64,000 nucleotides of DNA from Pterobdella sp. o SKG-2022 (Eukaryota; Annelida; Clitellata; Hirudinida; Piscicolidae), in NCBI GenBank assembly GCA_964035795.1, contig OZ038326.1, positions 1,522,916 through 1,586,915 on the forward strand, in the 5' to 3' direction. Shown piece by piece: positions 49,871 through 63,646 of the stretch (positions are counted from its first letter, which is position 1; each line of letters begins with the position of its first letter). The notes under the pieces are model-generated. The model searched no databases. It was not told the DNA's origin and saw only the letters and a list, made by a program, of their open reading frames with translations. A program made the translations under genes and the position numbers.

Positions 49871-52800
49871 TCATTCAGTTTCTTCATCTCTTATTTTCCA
49901 CTCTTCTGAAAAAAAATTTCAATGTAAAAATTTGTTAATTTACTCAAATCCACTTTTGAATTCTACCTGTATTGCATTTGGCGCCAATCCAACCACGTGG
50001 ACACGAACAGATACCGTTTATGACGTCACAGGTGGCTCCGTTATAACAGTGGCATTTCTCTGAGCAGTTCAAGCCGTACCTCCCGGCTGGGCAGTCTTTA
50101 TGAAGCATTTGAATTGGGAAAAGTTTATAAATACTTGAAGGTTAAAGGCTTATGAGGAAGAAAAACTATTAAAAAAATAACAAAATTAGCCGAAATTCGA
50201 TATCTTGAATAATTTGAAAAACCATAATAACAACAATACATATATCCACTAGTCGTTAAAAAAATAATTCAAAACTTAAATTTAATTATCTTCACAAAGT
50301 AGCAACTGCACCTTGGTCGCATAGACTGCCATGCTTGCCAGGAGGACAAGTTGGTGACCCGTCAATGTTGTGGCATGATGCTGAGTCATCGTTTTTATTG
50401 TTATTATTAATTTTTTTATTCTTACTGTTCTTATTGCTATTTCTATTTTTTATATATTTATTTTTATGACTGTGATTATTTTTTTCTGTTTTTATATTAT
50501 TTTTCTTATGCTTAATATTGATACAACCTGCAACATTGTTATCATTAGGTAGCTGGATACAATCTTGACTACAATTCAGTCCATATTTACCTTGGTTGCA
50601 AGCTGAAAACAATTATATATGACTTAACATGCCATAAATAATAATAATAGCCTAAAAATTAGTAAGATTATAAAATAAAATCGTTGAAAACTAAATTAAG
50701 AACAACAATGAAAAAAAACAATAAATTCAAAAATAAACATGCCAAAACTCCACTAAACGAACCAAACTGGCACAGATCTCCTGTGAAGCCAGGAGCACAC
50801 TGACAACTACCACCACCATCACACTTTCCCCCATTGTGGCAGTTACATATCTCTCTGCAGTGCACACCATAAAATCCTTGGGGGCATCCTGATGGTGATT
50901 AGGTAGTGACGTAGATAGATTTGTGGAGCGGTAGAGTGAGGGTTGAGATGGATAGATGGATGGTGGGATACATGAGTGGTGTGTGAAAGTGCGGTGGAGC
51001 AAAAGAAGATGTAAGGATAAGTGCAGTTTGTTAGTTGAGTAGTGATAGATGTGAGTGCTTGTTAGAAAAAGAAGAGATCAATGGTTGGATAGTTGTGTGA
51101 TGTTGAGAAGTAGTTGTTAAGCGTGTGAGATGAAAAACATATTCTTATTGGCAATTTCATTTTTTTAGCATGCTCTACTAATATATTTTTTGGTAACTCT
51201 TTTTATTCTACACATCATGCATAAACTTCAGCCACCTTGAGAACATAAGGGCCCTGTGAAACCTGGAAGACACTGACATTCTCCCGTCTCTGCATCACAC
51301 CGAGCCCCGTTCTCGCATGAACAATTGTAGATACAGTTGGGACCAAAGTGTGTTGATGGGCAAGTGCTGTTGCATCGGCTTTATGGTGAGTGTTATATTG
51401 GAGTTTTGATTGTGAATTATTTTTTAAGATTTTCTATTTATTTTAGATGTAGCTCATGTAACAATGTTTTATAAGATTATTTAAAATTTCAAAATGGAAT
51501 ATTCGAATATTCCAAAACTTACTTTTTCATTTACCTTTTCCACCCATCAATTTATCTACTTTCTATCTATCTACCTGTTCACTAGCTCACCTACCTTCCC
51601 ATCCAACCAGGGAAACACTGACAAACGCCAGTGGCTTTATTGCATTTAGAATGTTCCCCATCACAATCACATTTTTTTGTACAGTTCGAGCCATAAGTTT
51701 CTCCTGGACATTCTGTGCATTCAAAATTTATAATATGTATGGAATGTTATAAGATGTCAAAAACTTGGAAATAATATTAATCAATCTAAACATATTCAAA
51801 GAATATTCTAAGCAACAAAATTATATAAATGTTGAAATAACCCTCAATAACCAAAATATACTCCCAAAGAAGCCCTCACCTAGACCGCAATCAGGCTCAG
51901 TGAGCCCTGGAGAACACTGGCAATCTCCCGTCTCATGGTGGCACGGTATGCACCCACAAGAGGCGTTACAGCTCCTACCATAAAAGCCCTCTGGGCACTT
52001 TTGCTGACAAGTTTCACCTATCCATCCATCCTTGCAGCGGCATTTTCCTGTGATGAGGGTATTCATTGTTACCATCTTATCATGTATTGTTTTCATAAAT
52101 GATGGATATTAATAAACAACAACAATGAATGAAGTGATTATGAAATAAACGTATATCAATTTCTCTATTTCTAAAACCTTCAGTCAGTTTTTTTTCATTG
52201 AGTTGAAAAAATCAATTTAGTTGAAACATCAATTTACTTGTGGCATCTGATGATTGTCTAACATAAACTAATGAATTAAAACACTGATACCATCAACGGG
52301 GCCGCAGTAGCTGTTGTTGGAACATTGGCATAGATGTTGACAGTCGAAACCATAAAACCCTTTGCTGCACTCTGGTGAGGTAAAGGATTTGTCAAGTTCT
52401 GATATTTAATTAACTACAATAACCAAAACCCTCAAGCATAACTCAGAAACAACCTATAAAAACCTTGCTTTAAAACACATTTACTCATTCGAAAATCTCC
52501 ACTAACCCTCAGTGCAGTTTTCACCACGGAGTCCCCAACCACACACACAACTTCCATTGACTGGATGGCAAACATGGTTTATAGGACATTCTTGGCATGT
52601 TTCGTTACAGTCTTTTCCATATGTCCCATTGCTACAAACTGTGTTATTTAAATAGGGTTGTTTAAGGTAGTCTCGAAATCTTTTGGGTAGTGTTGTGTTA
52701 TTTTAGCAAGCTTGTGTTGTATGGTGTGTCATACTGAGACTGTAATTTGAAGCGGCCAATGATTGACTATATACATAATGAAGTTTAATCCTATTCGTAA

Positions 52801-55800
52801 TTTTATTGTGTTGTATTGTGCATACGCACGTTAAGGGGCTTAAAAAAATTTTTAGACTGGTATTGGGTGCTTTTGTTATTATATTAATTTTATTTAAAAC
52901 AATTTGTCGAATATTAAACTTAAGCATGATTTAAATCTAATTCAAAGTCGATTCATTTTTTTTGCAGTTTTATGGTAAGTAGTAAAACTTAGTAGCGTTA
53001 AGCGTTATAAATATAATACCACAATATGAGCACCAACTAACTAAATTGACATCTGTTTCCAGTCTTTCCTGGCACACACTCATCGACACATTTTCCAGTT
53101 TTGACGTCACACTTTTCACTATCCTTACATTCACATTTTCCACTGCATCCTTGGCCGTAAAGCCCATTGGAGCAAGCTTAACATGGTGAAGTTTGGAGTT
53201 ATTGATAATGATGTGTGTGTTTTGCAACAATAAACATCAAAAAAAAATTTTTACACATTTATTGGGAATTAAAAGCTTTAAGTTCAAATTTAAAAAAATT
53301 ATACTTTTTGTAGAAAAAATTTGAGAAAAGTAAACTTAGTTCCTTCAAATAAAATTTTGCTGACTTTCGTTGCAGAGTTCTCCTCTGAGACCAGCGCTAC
53401 ACGGACAATCTCCCGTTTCTTTATGGCACTCACTCTCCCCACAGTTACACTCTAAGCTGCAGTCCTCGCCATAGAAGCCTTTAGGGCAAGGTAGGTCTGG
53501 TTTATGGGGTTTGATTTCATTAGGTGGTATATGTATTCAAAATAAAATAATGATGTAAAGTTAATTTTTTGTTGACCATGTATACCTGTGTTAGAAGCAT
53601 TTGAAAAGCCACTTTTAATTGCATCATTTTTTTTCAAGGGTTCACTCAATTCATCTTTTTTATTTTTGTTAACATCATCAACATCATTAAGACTAATCTC
53701 TCCCACATCCTTCCCATTTTCTTCTTTATTACTCTTTCTGGCAACCAAGCATTTCCCACTAACAGCATCGCAACCTTCCTCACAAGAACATGTCAGTTTG
53801 CATTCGATTCCATAAGACCCCTGGCTGCATGCTATGGTGTTTGATTAGGAGCTCATCAGGTTAACAGAAACACGTATGTAGAGCAACTAAAGGACCAAAA
53901 TTGAAATAGATATTAAGTTAGGATTTTAAAAATAAATCAACAAAAGATAAAAAAACATTATTTCATGTAAGAATGTTAAATTCATAATTATAATTAAATA
54001 CAAAGTCGACTAACGGAGTTGGCATCTGTCCCCCACCCATCCAGAGGGACACACACAAGCTCCAGTGGAAAAGTCACACTTGCCATTGTTCTGACACCAA
54101 CACGACTGAAGTTGTTTCATACATATAACGCTTTGATGACAATTGAAGCATATAGGGCTTCAAGCTCATTGCCTCCAACCTTACCTCTTCACACTGAGGC
54201 ACCCAAGCATCGGCCTGACATCTCTCCTTGCAGTCCACACCCCACTGACCAAAGGGACAAGTACATTTGCCTGTAACATGGTCGCATACTTCACCCGGAC
54301 GACAGGCGCACTTCTTCTGACAGTCGATGCCGAAGAAGCCTTCTGGACACTGCTTCTCGCACGAGATGCCGTAGAAACCTGGAGCACAGATGCACACTCC
54401 ACCGATGGGGTCACACAAGGCCTGGTTCAAGCAGTAACAGCGGTTCCTGCAACCTGGTCCGTACGTGTCTTTGGGACATTCTGAAGTTGTATAAAAATAC
54501 ATTCAATTTTATTGAAGTTGGTGGAAATAATATTTGAATTAATAGAGATTAGTTAATTTAGTATTTGAAATTACAATAAAATTTCATCCATTTTCAAATC
54601 ATAATACAATATAAACAAGAATATTCATGGAGTCATTGATGCATAAGTTTCTCTACCCAAATAAACAAAAAAATCTACACATACTTCTATCGCAGGCATT
54701 CCCAGTCCATCCTGACAGACAGTGACATTTTCCATTAAATCTATCACACTCGTTACTGTTCACGCATTTGCACGTCTCACTGCATCCCTTGCCATAGCGG
54801 TCTGCCGAGCAAGCTGCAGGTTTGGTATTTGTAAGAATATCAACATTGAAATTGAAAATCAAATTTACTGATATTAATAAATATTACTATTCTCTATGTT
54901 TATATAGGTTCAGGCAAGAAGCTTATGTGCATAAACGTGAGCAACATGTACTGAAGCAATTTAAAACATCCCACGCATCACCAACGTTGGTCGCATCGGT
55001 AGCCTTTCCAGCCTAGTGAACACTTGCATCCACCGTCTATGTTATCGCACGAGGCCCCGTTATAGCATCTGCACCTCCTTGAACAGTCTTCGCCGTAACT
55101 GCCCTGTGGACAAACTGGTGAAAAGATGAGTGGGTTTTTGAGTAGGTAGGTGGTTGATTTTGATTTATTTTCATTCAGTCGTGAGTTGAGACGAATATAC
55201 TTTTTACATCTGAATAGAATTTTTTTTTAAATTAAATAAAATTCAATTTAGCTAAAAAAACATGAAACGAGTAGCAGAGTTAAATACTTGAATCAAATGT
55301 CAGAAAAGCAACTAAAACATTGACGAATCAAATCCACCATACTTGTCTGACATCGGTCTCCGTAGAACCCAGGCAGACATTTGCATCGACCATCCACACC
55401 ATTGCAAGATATGGCGTTCAAACATGAACAATCGTTGCTACAATCTTTACCCCAAGTTCCGATAGGACAGTCTATGAAAGGGGTATAAAAGGAGGAAGGT
55501 TGGGTGAATAGAAAGCATGGTGTGAAGGTTTGGGACGCAGTTTGAGGTTTTTTACTTATTCAAATGATCATTTGATGGCAATTTATTAATGAACACACAA
55601 TCATGAAAAATGCGTTGCACATTTGTTGTTAAATCAGACAAACTCATAGCTCTCACCCAATTCGCAATTGAATCCAGTTTTTCCAGCTTCACAGAGGCAT
55701 TTTCCATTGGTTGGGTTGCAAGGCGAGCCATTACAGTTGCACATTTCTCTGCAATTCACCCCATAGGTGCCATCCAGACAAACTGTTTGCAAGAGAGTTC

Positions 55801-58800
55801 TTTTTCAGTTTATATTGATAGTGTTATTCAATTTTCTAATCTTACAAAAGATTTTATAAAAATTTTATATATTTTCGGCCCTTATAGCTCAGTGGTTGAA
55901 CATTAAACTAATGAGCTAAAGATACCGGGTTCGATCCTGCCTGGACCAACAATTAGTAGTCCACATGGAGTAGCGCCCTGTGGAACCAATCAATTGCACA
56001 ACCGAAAGCCCAGATAGGGGCGGTCAAAGAGCCGACATATATTTTCAGTGGGTTTTCAACATAAAGTCGTTTTTTATGGTGGTCTTGGTTGCGCAATTGA
56101 TAGGTTTCTTAAGGCTCTATTCTATATTAGGAATTATAATTGAACTGATATCTATTTTCTTTAAAAGTAAACAACTGAGGAATCTAAACACAGAAAGATT
56201 CACACAAGAAACTTAAGCATTACTCACCTCTGTTACAATGTTCTCCCTGCCACCCTGCACTACAGAGCCTGAGACATCGACCATCTACGGAGTTGCATTC
56301 AAACCCAGGCCCACAAGAACACATCTGGGAGCAGTCCATACCCCACCGTTCTTTGTCGCACTTCTTCTCACAATGCTTTCCTTCAAACCCTGGTCTACAC
56401 TGGCATTTGCCACTCTTGAGGTTTCAAGTGTGTGTGGGAGGTTGGTTTAATGTTTATGTTTGATATGACTTTTTAACTCATAATATCACCCACCTCCCGA
56501 TCACAAAATCTTGTCTGCTGGCGGACGCATGAGCACCTTTCAAATCGCCATGATAAAACTTCAATATTAAACTCTTTTCATAAAAAAAAAGAAATTTTTT
56601 TAAAATACTGTATAAAAATAACTTACTTTTTCAGACAGTTGGCTTCGAACCTCCAGGCCGGACACTTCTTGTTGCACTGCGAGCCATACAGGCCAGGAAG
56701 ACACTGGCAATGGCCCAGAGTGCGATGGCATCGGCCATTCCTGCAAGGAGGACATCTCTTGTCGCACCTCCTTCCGAATAATCCTGGAGATGATGAGAGC
56801 TTATGTCACAATAACATTACAAGATAACTCATCAAGTTAGCTAGCTAGAAACGATGAAATTCTCTCACCTGGTGGGCATCCAGACTCGCAAAACTCCCCT
56901 TCAGTTCCGATTGGACAGCGACATTTCCCGGTGACATGATGACATTCTGCGCCGTTTTGACATTTGCATTTGCTCTTGCAGTTTTTGCCATGTGAGCCCT
57001 GTATGTTGGAGATTTATGAAAACAAATAGGAATTTCTCAATAAGGATTGTGAAAATGAAATTGATCCCATGATATAAGAAAGGTTTGAAAAATATGCTGC
57101 TTAATGTATAGTTTTTAAGGTTTAGCAATGTAAATATTATGAAGTGTTGAGCATTAAATGTGGCATGAAATTGAGCTTTCGCAGGTGCTAGTCTTTAGAA
57201 GCTATTATTCGAGAAGGAATTTATTAACCTTGTGTACTACACATTAAATATATATTAAGAAAACTTTGTATATTTTTGAAAAAATCTCAAAAAAAATTAT
57301 TTATGAATTATGGAAAAAATTGAAAAACTTTTTAGAAACTCTGAAACCATGATTATCTATAAAACGATTGAAAACAACTTTAAAAGTCGAAAAACAAAAG
57401 CCCAACAGGATAGCATGGTTCGGTGCAGAGAAGCCCGGTCCACCCTGAAGCACAGTCACATCGGTTAGGGAAGCACGATGCGTTATTCCGACACAAATCA
57501 CAGGAAAGTCTGCAGCCTGGACCGAAGAAACCTTGAGGGCAGTCTGTATTGGTTGGTAGGGTTTGAAGATGAGGTTGTGTGTATGTTTGTGTCAATATCT
57601 TCAGTTTTACTGGTACATTAGTTCACAACATGATTAAATTGTTAGCCTACGAATGTAAAGTAAAACACAAAGGCTTATAAAGCTTTTTGCATTACAAAGC
57701 TTTTCAAATTGAAAAAATAATGATCAGGGATCAGTTTCCAGCACATTATGCAGAATATATTCACCAACTACACAAAACTTCTCACACATTACGGAACAAT
57801 AAAAAAGTTAGTTTATGACATTTTTGTACTCAGAAAGCATCGTTTGAGCGTTGATAAAGCTTTATATTTTGAAGTCATCCTTCAGCGTTGCACAAGTAGG
57901 CGCCAATAATTAGGCTTCAAGAATAATAATTATCCTTATACAAAGTGTTTGTTTAAATTAAAAATACTATCAGGTTTCGTTTTTATTATTTTATTTTTTT
58001 TTTATTTTTTATTTTTCTTTTTATCATCCTTATTAATTGATTTATTTTTAAAAATCAAAAAAAAAGTTTTCTCTTTCAACAGAAAAACTACGACAAAAAC
58101 GGAGTAATAAATAAAACAATTAACCTCATTACTTGCATTGTTATATGCTCAATAGATATTAATATTTTCGTTGGAAACCTTAATTTAACACGTTCTTACA
58201 CACACATAAATCAACGAAGTAACATTAAACAAGTGTAGTTGAAAAACAAAGCATTAATCATAGAGAACAAAGAGATGAACAAGAAAAATAAATAATATTT
58301 TATTTTTAAATTAATATTTATTTATATTATTATTAGTACCATTTTTTATTTTTATTATTATTCATGATATATTATCTTTTGTTATTTCTCTTATTTCATA
58401 GTTTTTAGTTTCATTTTTCATGTTGATAATTAATTTCATTGCCATGTTACTGTGTTTCATTACAGTTATCACCACCTAGTTGTTTTGCTTATATTTAAAT
58501 TATAACTATTAAAAACTTGATTCCTTATTTATCATTATAATACATTTTCCCTCACTCTTACTAAGTATATGCTATTATTATATCCCATTTTATTCTCTAC
58601 AAAGAAATGCAACAAAGATGGCTGCATAAACAAGAGCCCTTAATTAACATCAAACGCTCATGTAAGTTGATGGATCGACTATGAACAGTGATAGTATTCA
58701 CCATTCACCCCCCTGTATCGTTGTCTCATGTTACGTGTGAAAATAATAATAATATTAATACAATTTTCAAGGATTGAACAGTTTGTTTCTTTTACAACAA

Positions 58801-61800
58801 ATAATATAATTCCATTAGCATTACCATGAATAACATAACTTTTTATTATAAACAAAAAAAATTATTTCTAGTATTACTGTTATTGGTAACTGTATCATTA
58901 CCCAATCATCCTTCATTATCACCAACCCAGATTCAGGTCAACACTGGTGTCTGCGGCTTTGAATGGAGACTTATCATAGTGCTGGGACCTCCTATGTAAA
59001 TATTTCTTTTCCTCATTTGGCCTATTTTCACGGATCTTTCTATCGCTACTGTTCTTGACATAGTTTCTTGCTGGTTGTCTGTGTATTGTAGGGCTGTCGC
59101 CTCTAAAGCCGTATCTATTCAACGTTTCTTTTGTTTCCCATGGGTTTTCAAAGCGGGGGCTGTATTGGTTGGTGTCAGTTATCAATGGGGTTTCAATGAT
59201 GAAATCTGGGGCGAAGTTGACTAGAGGATGGTTAGGTGATTGGTTTGATCTGCTAGGAAGCCATTGGTAGGGTGGAAGGTTGTAGATGGGAACGTCGTTT
59301 AGGTATTTGAGATCTGTGGGAGTTGATGCGGTGGTTTCTGAAAAACAATTGGTCTAATTTACAGTTATATATTTTTTAGATTTTTTCAAACTCCAAAAAT
59401 ATTTTTTTTATTAGTTAAAATATTTCATGTTCAAAAACATAAAAAAAAACTTTCCACTGAACCAAAAACCTAAACCCAAATTTTTTCTTCCCCCAAACCT
59501 TCACAATTGGCTCCCCCGTATTTTTCCATGGTAATCCCATCGGCACAGTAACACTGGTAGGAACCTATGACGTTCTTGCACAAATTTCTACATGGGTTTT
59601 TTCCCAGTAAACACTCGTTTATGTCTTGAGGTAGTTTTTTAGTGATAAAAGTTTTGTTTTAGTGCCTTGTGTTTCGATTTTATTCAACTTAGTCTATTTT
59701 TTTATAATAATACTTATATTGCTGTAAAAACCACATGAAGGGTTTTAAAATATCCTATTTATCATACTTAACATAACATAGTAGTACATAATAATGAAGA
59801 AATACTTATATAATATAAATTAAATACACTAACCTTCACAGCTTTTTCCATCATTCTTCAACTGGAAGCCATAAGGACAAGTGCAACTAATACCACCATT
59901 AATTTCCACGCAGCCATTACTACAACCACCATTGTTTGAACTACAAGAACTTATTAATCTTACTTTCACTCCTGTATGATTGAAGGAAGAGGAAAGTTGA
60001 AAAGAATGCTTGGGGAGGAAACGGTGAGTGTGTGAGAACAAAGAGTGGGAGAGTTGTGTGATAAACAGTGGTTTCAAAAAGAGGTTGTGAATAGATGGGT
60101 GGAAAACAATAAAGTAATGAAAGATGGTCAAGAAAGGAGGAAAAGATGGCTGTGTATAGGTTAAACCAAGCTTCATTGCTGGCGTTTAAAAGTTAGATTG
60201 GTTGAAATTAAACTAAAAATTTTTTTTTTTTAATGAAAATACACATAGTTACTAATCAATACTTTCTCCGCCCTTAAGAAACAAACCAACCAACCTAGAA
60301 CGTTAATATCTCCCTCACATCTTTTGCCATCGGAGTTGAGTTTCTTACCGTACCTACATGAACAACGATAAGAGCCAATCGTGTTTGTGCATATTTCCTC
60401 GCAGTCGTGCCTTCCTCTTTGGCATTCGTCTATGTCTGAGTTATTATTATTTTTTTTATTGTTAGGTTATTATTATTGTTTTTTTTTTTATTTTTATGTT
60501 ATTGATTTTATTATTTTTATTAAAATTTTATTTTTTTTGTTTGGTTTTTGAAAATTATCATTTTGTTATATTTTTGAAACTCATTTTTATTATATAAATA
60601 TTGAATTATTTTAGTTTCTATTTTTATTTTCTACTATTTTCATTGTTAAAGCTTGAGCGTACTCATATTCATCATCATCATTACTTGGTCACTGTTATTA
60701 TCTTCATCGCCAGCATCACTTATAATATTAGTATTATTACCACCACCATCTTCGTCATCACCACCATCATCATTGTCACCACCACCACCATCTTCGTCAC
60801 CACCATCATCATCATCGTCACCACCATCATCATCTCTACTATCTCTACCACTATCGTCCTTCTCACCGTAGCAAGATCTTTTGTTTCCAGACAGGTAGTA
60901 TCCTGGCCTACATCGGCATTTTGCTTCTTTTTCATCGCAATAATGGTGACAACCGAGTTCGCTACATGACTTTTTCATCGGAAGTTCTGGAAGGTTGGGT
61001 GGTTTTAGGTGAGTTTTCAAGGATTTGGGTGTACTAAAGTTTTGAGAGAGTTGGAGGCATTTTTGATTTTGGGGGTTTAATGACTCGGGTGAGTTTAAGG
61101 TTAAAGTAAGTTCAGAAGATGGGTTGTATTTAATGGCTAAAAAAAAGTCAAAAAATTTGTTAAGCAATCCTGGTGTGATTACAGTTTTGATAATGATTTT
61201 TGATGTAGAAACGTGCGAACATAGTAATAAGTGGAATCAATGGTAAGATTTGTATTTAATCAAAATGAAACATAATAACCTGAATAAACACTTGGAAACA
61301 AACAAATGGAAATACGTTTGTAACCATAACATTGTTATTTAGCGAACAACCTTGTTAATTTGTTTGTGGAACTAATGAGGATAATGACGAAATTCAAATG
61401 GGATGATTAAAGGTTGCAAGTGATGATCCAACAAAATTCTCCTGTTATGCTCATGAAAATTACCTTCAACATAAATCTTATTTTTAGTTATTATTTTCAT
61501 TATTATTTTTATTTTTTTCTTATTTTTTAAAATTTTTTGCCTGTTTTTTCTTTTATTTCTATTTTTATTTATAAGTATATTTAGATTATTATGATTGATT
61601 TATTTTTTTTCCATTAGTTTTATTTATATCTTTTTATAGTTAACGAAAAACGCCGATGTTTGGATATAAAAAATGCAAAAGAGTTAAAATCGAATTAACT
61701 TTTGTAACTGCATAGAAGTTATAATAACTCTATCATTATCTGTGAAAAAAAGCTTAATATAGACATTAATAAATCAGCCAATCACATCACAACACAAATT

Positions 61801-63646
61801 TTTAACTCATTTTTTTTCTCCTCTTTAAGCTTATGGTTTTTTCATTCATATATTTAATTTTAGTTAACATAAATTTTTTCCGCTGTATAGTTTTGTATCA
61901 AAACACGCGAGTTTTAGATTATACATAATAAGCCAGAGCTTGATTGAAGGAAGATTACTTTATCAGATCCCCACCACACCTGATATTTATTACATCATAA
62001 CTTTATCTCATCAATACCAGGCCTATCAAATCAACAAAAACGTGATAAAAAGTTTAAAAAAACACAGCTAATAAAAAATTAATTAATTTAAAAATGCAAA
62101 AAAAAGCAAATTATAAAACTACAAAAAATTCATCAAATCTTTTCAAAGAGAAATAATAACACTCGTCATAAACCACTGAACATCATATGCCATCAAAGCA
62201 TAACAAAAAGACTAACGAAACTGGCAAAGAGAGCCTTGAAAGCCTGGTTTGCAGTGGCATTTTTGGCCTCGTGGTCCGATAGAGCAGATGCCACCGTTTT
62301 GGCAGTTGTTACGGGCACATATCCCTATAGCATGAAGGGCGGGTGGTTGTGTGGCAGAAGTTGAGGGATTGTAGAAGTGGTTGCATGAATGGTTGTGGAA
62401 AAAGTTGTATTACCGTTTTGGGTTTTAGATAGGGTTTCATGCATTTATAATAAAATAAATCATCGAATCAGTTTTCCGATGTAAAAACTTTGAAATGCTT
62501 TTAACACAAAATCTTGCTTTTAGTTAATATTTTGTAAATAAGTTATATAATAAGTTTTGCGTTTTAAGAAATCATCTGAAATGAAGTAAAAAAAAATACT
62601 CTTCATAATTTCAATTGTTATTGGAAAATCGCATTACATCAGCACCGGATTCATGTAAGTTGTGAGGTGTTTATATTGAAAAACGATCGCTCTCTATACA
62701 TACAATAAAGTATGAGTTATTATTAATATTGTTTTTGTTTTTATCATTATTTTTGTTTTTTTTGTCATTATTTTCTTTGTTATTTTTCTATTTCTCTATT
62801 TGGTTTTGAAATTAATCATAATAAGATAAAAATTTTTTAAGATAAATGTTTTCGAAAAGAGTATTTTGAGGTATTTAAAATTAGAAAAAAACGAAAAGTC
62901 AAAAAAATAATATATCTAAAAAAAATGAAATATGTGAACAAAACGATAATTTATAAGGGGGGAAAATAAGGAAATGTCTGTAAAAAAATCTAATATATAT
63001 GAGTAAAAAAGCTGCATGAATAAAAAAAATAAAAAAAATGAACAATAATAGCAAAAAAAGAAATATATTTTGAAAACCTTATTCTACTAATACTACTACC
63101 ACTAATACTACTACTACTACTACTACCAGTACTACTACTACTTCTACCAGTACTACTACTACTTCTACTACCAGTAATACTACTAGTACTAAAAATAATT
63201 ATTGATTTATCTTTCTATTTATTTATTCATCTATTCTTTTCTTTGTTATTGATTTGTTTGCATTTATATAGCGCACTTTAAATAGCAACTTTTATCAGAG
63301 CGTTGAGATTGATGACTCTAAAGTTACCTCTATTTTTACTTTGATTTTTAATAGTTTAACTACTAATAACTACATAAAGCTAATAATATTTCATTCTAAA
63401 ACAATAAAAATAATGAAACAAATAAGAATAATAATAAAACCAATAATAATAATAAAAGGAGCAATAATGAATAAAAATTAATAATAAAAATAAAATGAAA
63501 AAAATTAATAACAATAATAAAAATAAAATAAACAACAAAAATAATAATAGCACTTACTATAGACACAGCCTTCCTCCCCACCATCATGTATCCAGCCCTC
63601 ACAACACCTGTACACCTTCCTGTCCTTGCTTCGGTAGGGGTACACT
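49871..63646 (-). CDS. MEGF6: MEGF6-type secreted multi-EGF protein (5' end outside window)
   Basis: Extracellular protein with an EMI domain and many EGF modules; no transmembrane segment seen. Exons (complement): 63558-63646, 62217-62324, 60720-61136, 60295-60435, 59834-59971, 59499-59624, 58927-59337, 57407-57543, 56869-56998, 56627-56783, 56494-56536, 56228-56414, 55657-55782, 55343-55471, 54986-55114, 54685-54813, 54185-54480, 54015-54105, 53586-53831, 53365-53496, 53042-53176, 52507-52638, 52291-52371, 51880-52047, 51595-51712, 51236-51378, 50763-50888, 50312-50602, 49967-50095, 49871-49905. They join in one open frame (1572 residues visible). Order: EMI C-terminal half (YRCCEGW, GGEEGC); one EGF; an EGF followed by an acidic Asp/Gly run; three EGF modules (two start DIDEC/DINEC, calcium-binding type); a 137-residue EGF-free linker; about 20 laminin-type CPxGxxGxxC EGF modules; an 11-residue tail. 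Two modules carry large Lys/Asn-rich insertions (exons at 53586 and 50312). The third-exon donor and the last tail exon are the least certain. Signal peptide and EMI start lie beyond the right edge. Confidence 0.9.
55877..56107 (+). mobile_element. tRNA-derived SINE-like element (in a MEGF6-like intron)
   Basis: 55877-55948 looks like a degenerate tRNA, with an A-box-like TAGCTCAGTGG, an anticodon-loop-like CTAATGA (Ile AAT) and a B box GGGTTCGATCC, ending CTGGACCA. The acceptor stem does not pair properly (GGCCCTT against CTGGACC), so a working tRNA gene is unlikely. A non-tRNA body follows. It contains an inverted repeat, AACCAATCAATTGCACAACC (55984-56003) against GGTTGCGCAATTGATAGGTT (56087-56106). 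This is the usual tRNA-head-plus-body design of a SINE. Confidence 0.65.
57544..58926. other. 1.4-kb MEGF6-like intron between linker exon and first laminin-type EGF exon
   Basis: AT-rich, no coding signal. A partial hit to the foldback core occurs at 57670-57720 (AAAGCTTTTTGCATTACAAAGCTTTTC). Confidence 0.5.
60725..60860 (-). repeat. Coding (CAT/CAC)n run encoding an Asp/Gly-rich acidic tract
   Basis: Repeated ATC/ACC triplets on the plus strand read on the minus strand as GAT/GGT codons within the MEGF6-like third visible exon. It adds about 45 acidic and Gly residues between two EGF modules. Confidence 0.8.
63085..63192. repeat. (ACT)n trinucleotide microsatellite
   Basis: About 30 ACT-like triplets with interruptions (ACC, TCT), in the large intron after the EMI exon of the MEGF6-like gene. 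Confidence 0.85.

Noticed and set aside
54019..54484. Plus-strand frames of 85-113 codons opposite the EGF exons
   Set aside because: Complement of minus-strand EGF exons whose Cys pattern and splice phases are convincing.
55877..55948. Functional tRNA-Ile gene
   Set aside because: Acceptor stem and anticodon stem have mismatches, and a SINE-like body follows directly.
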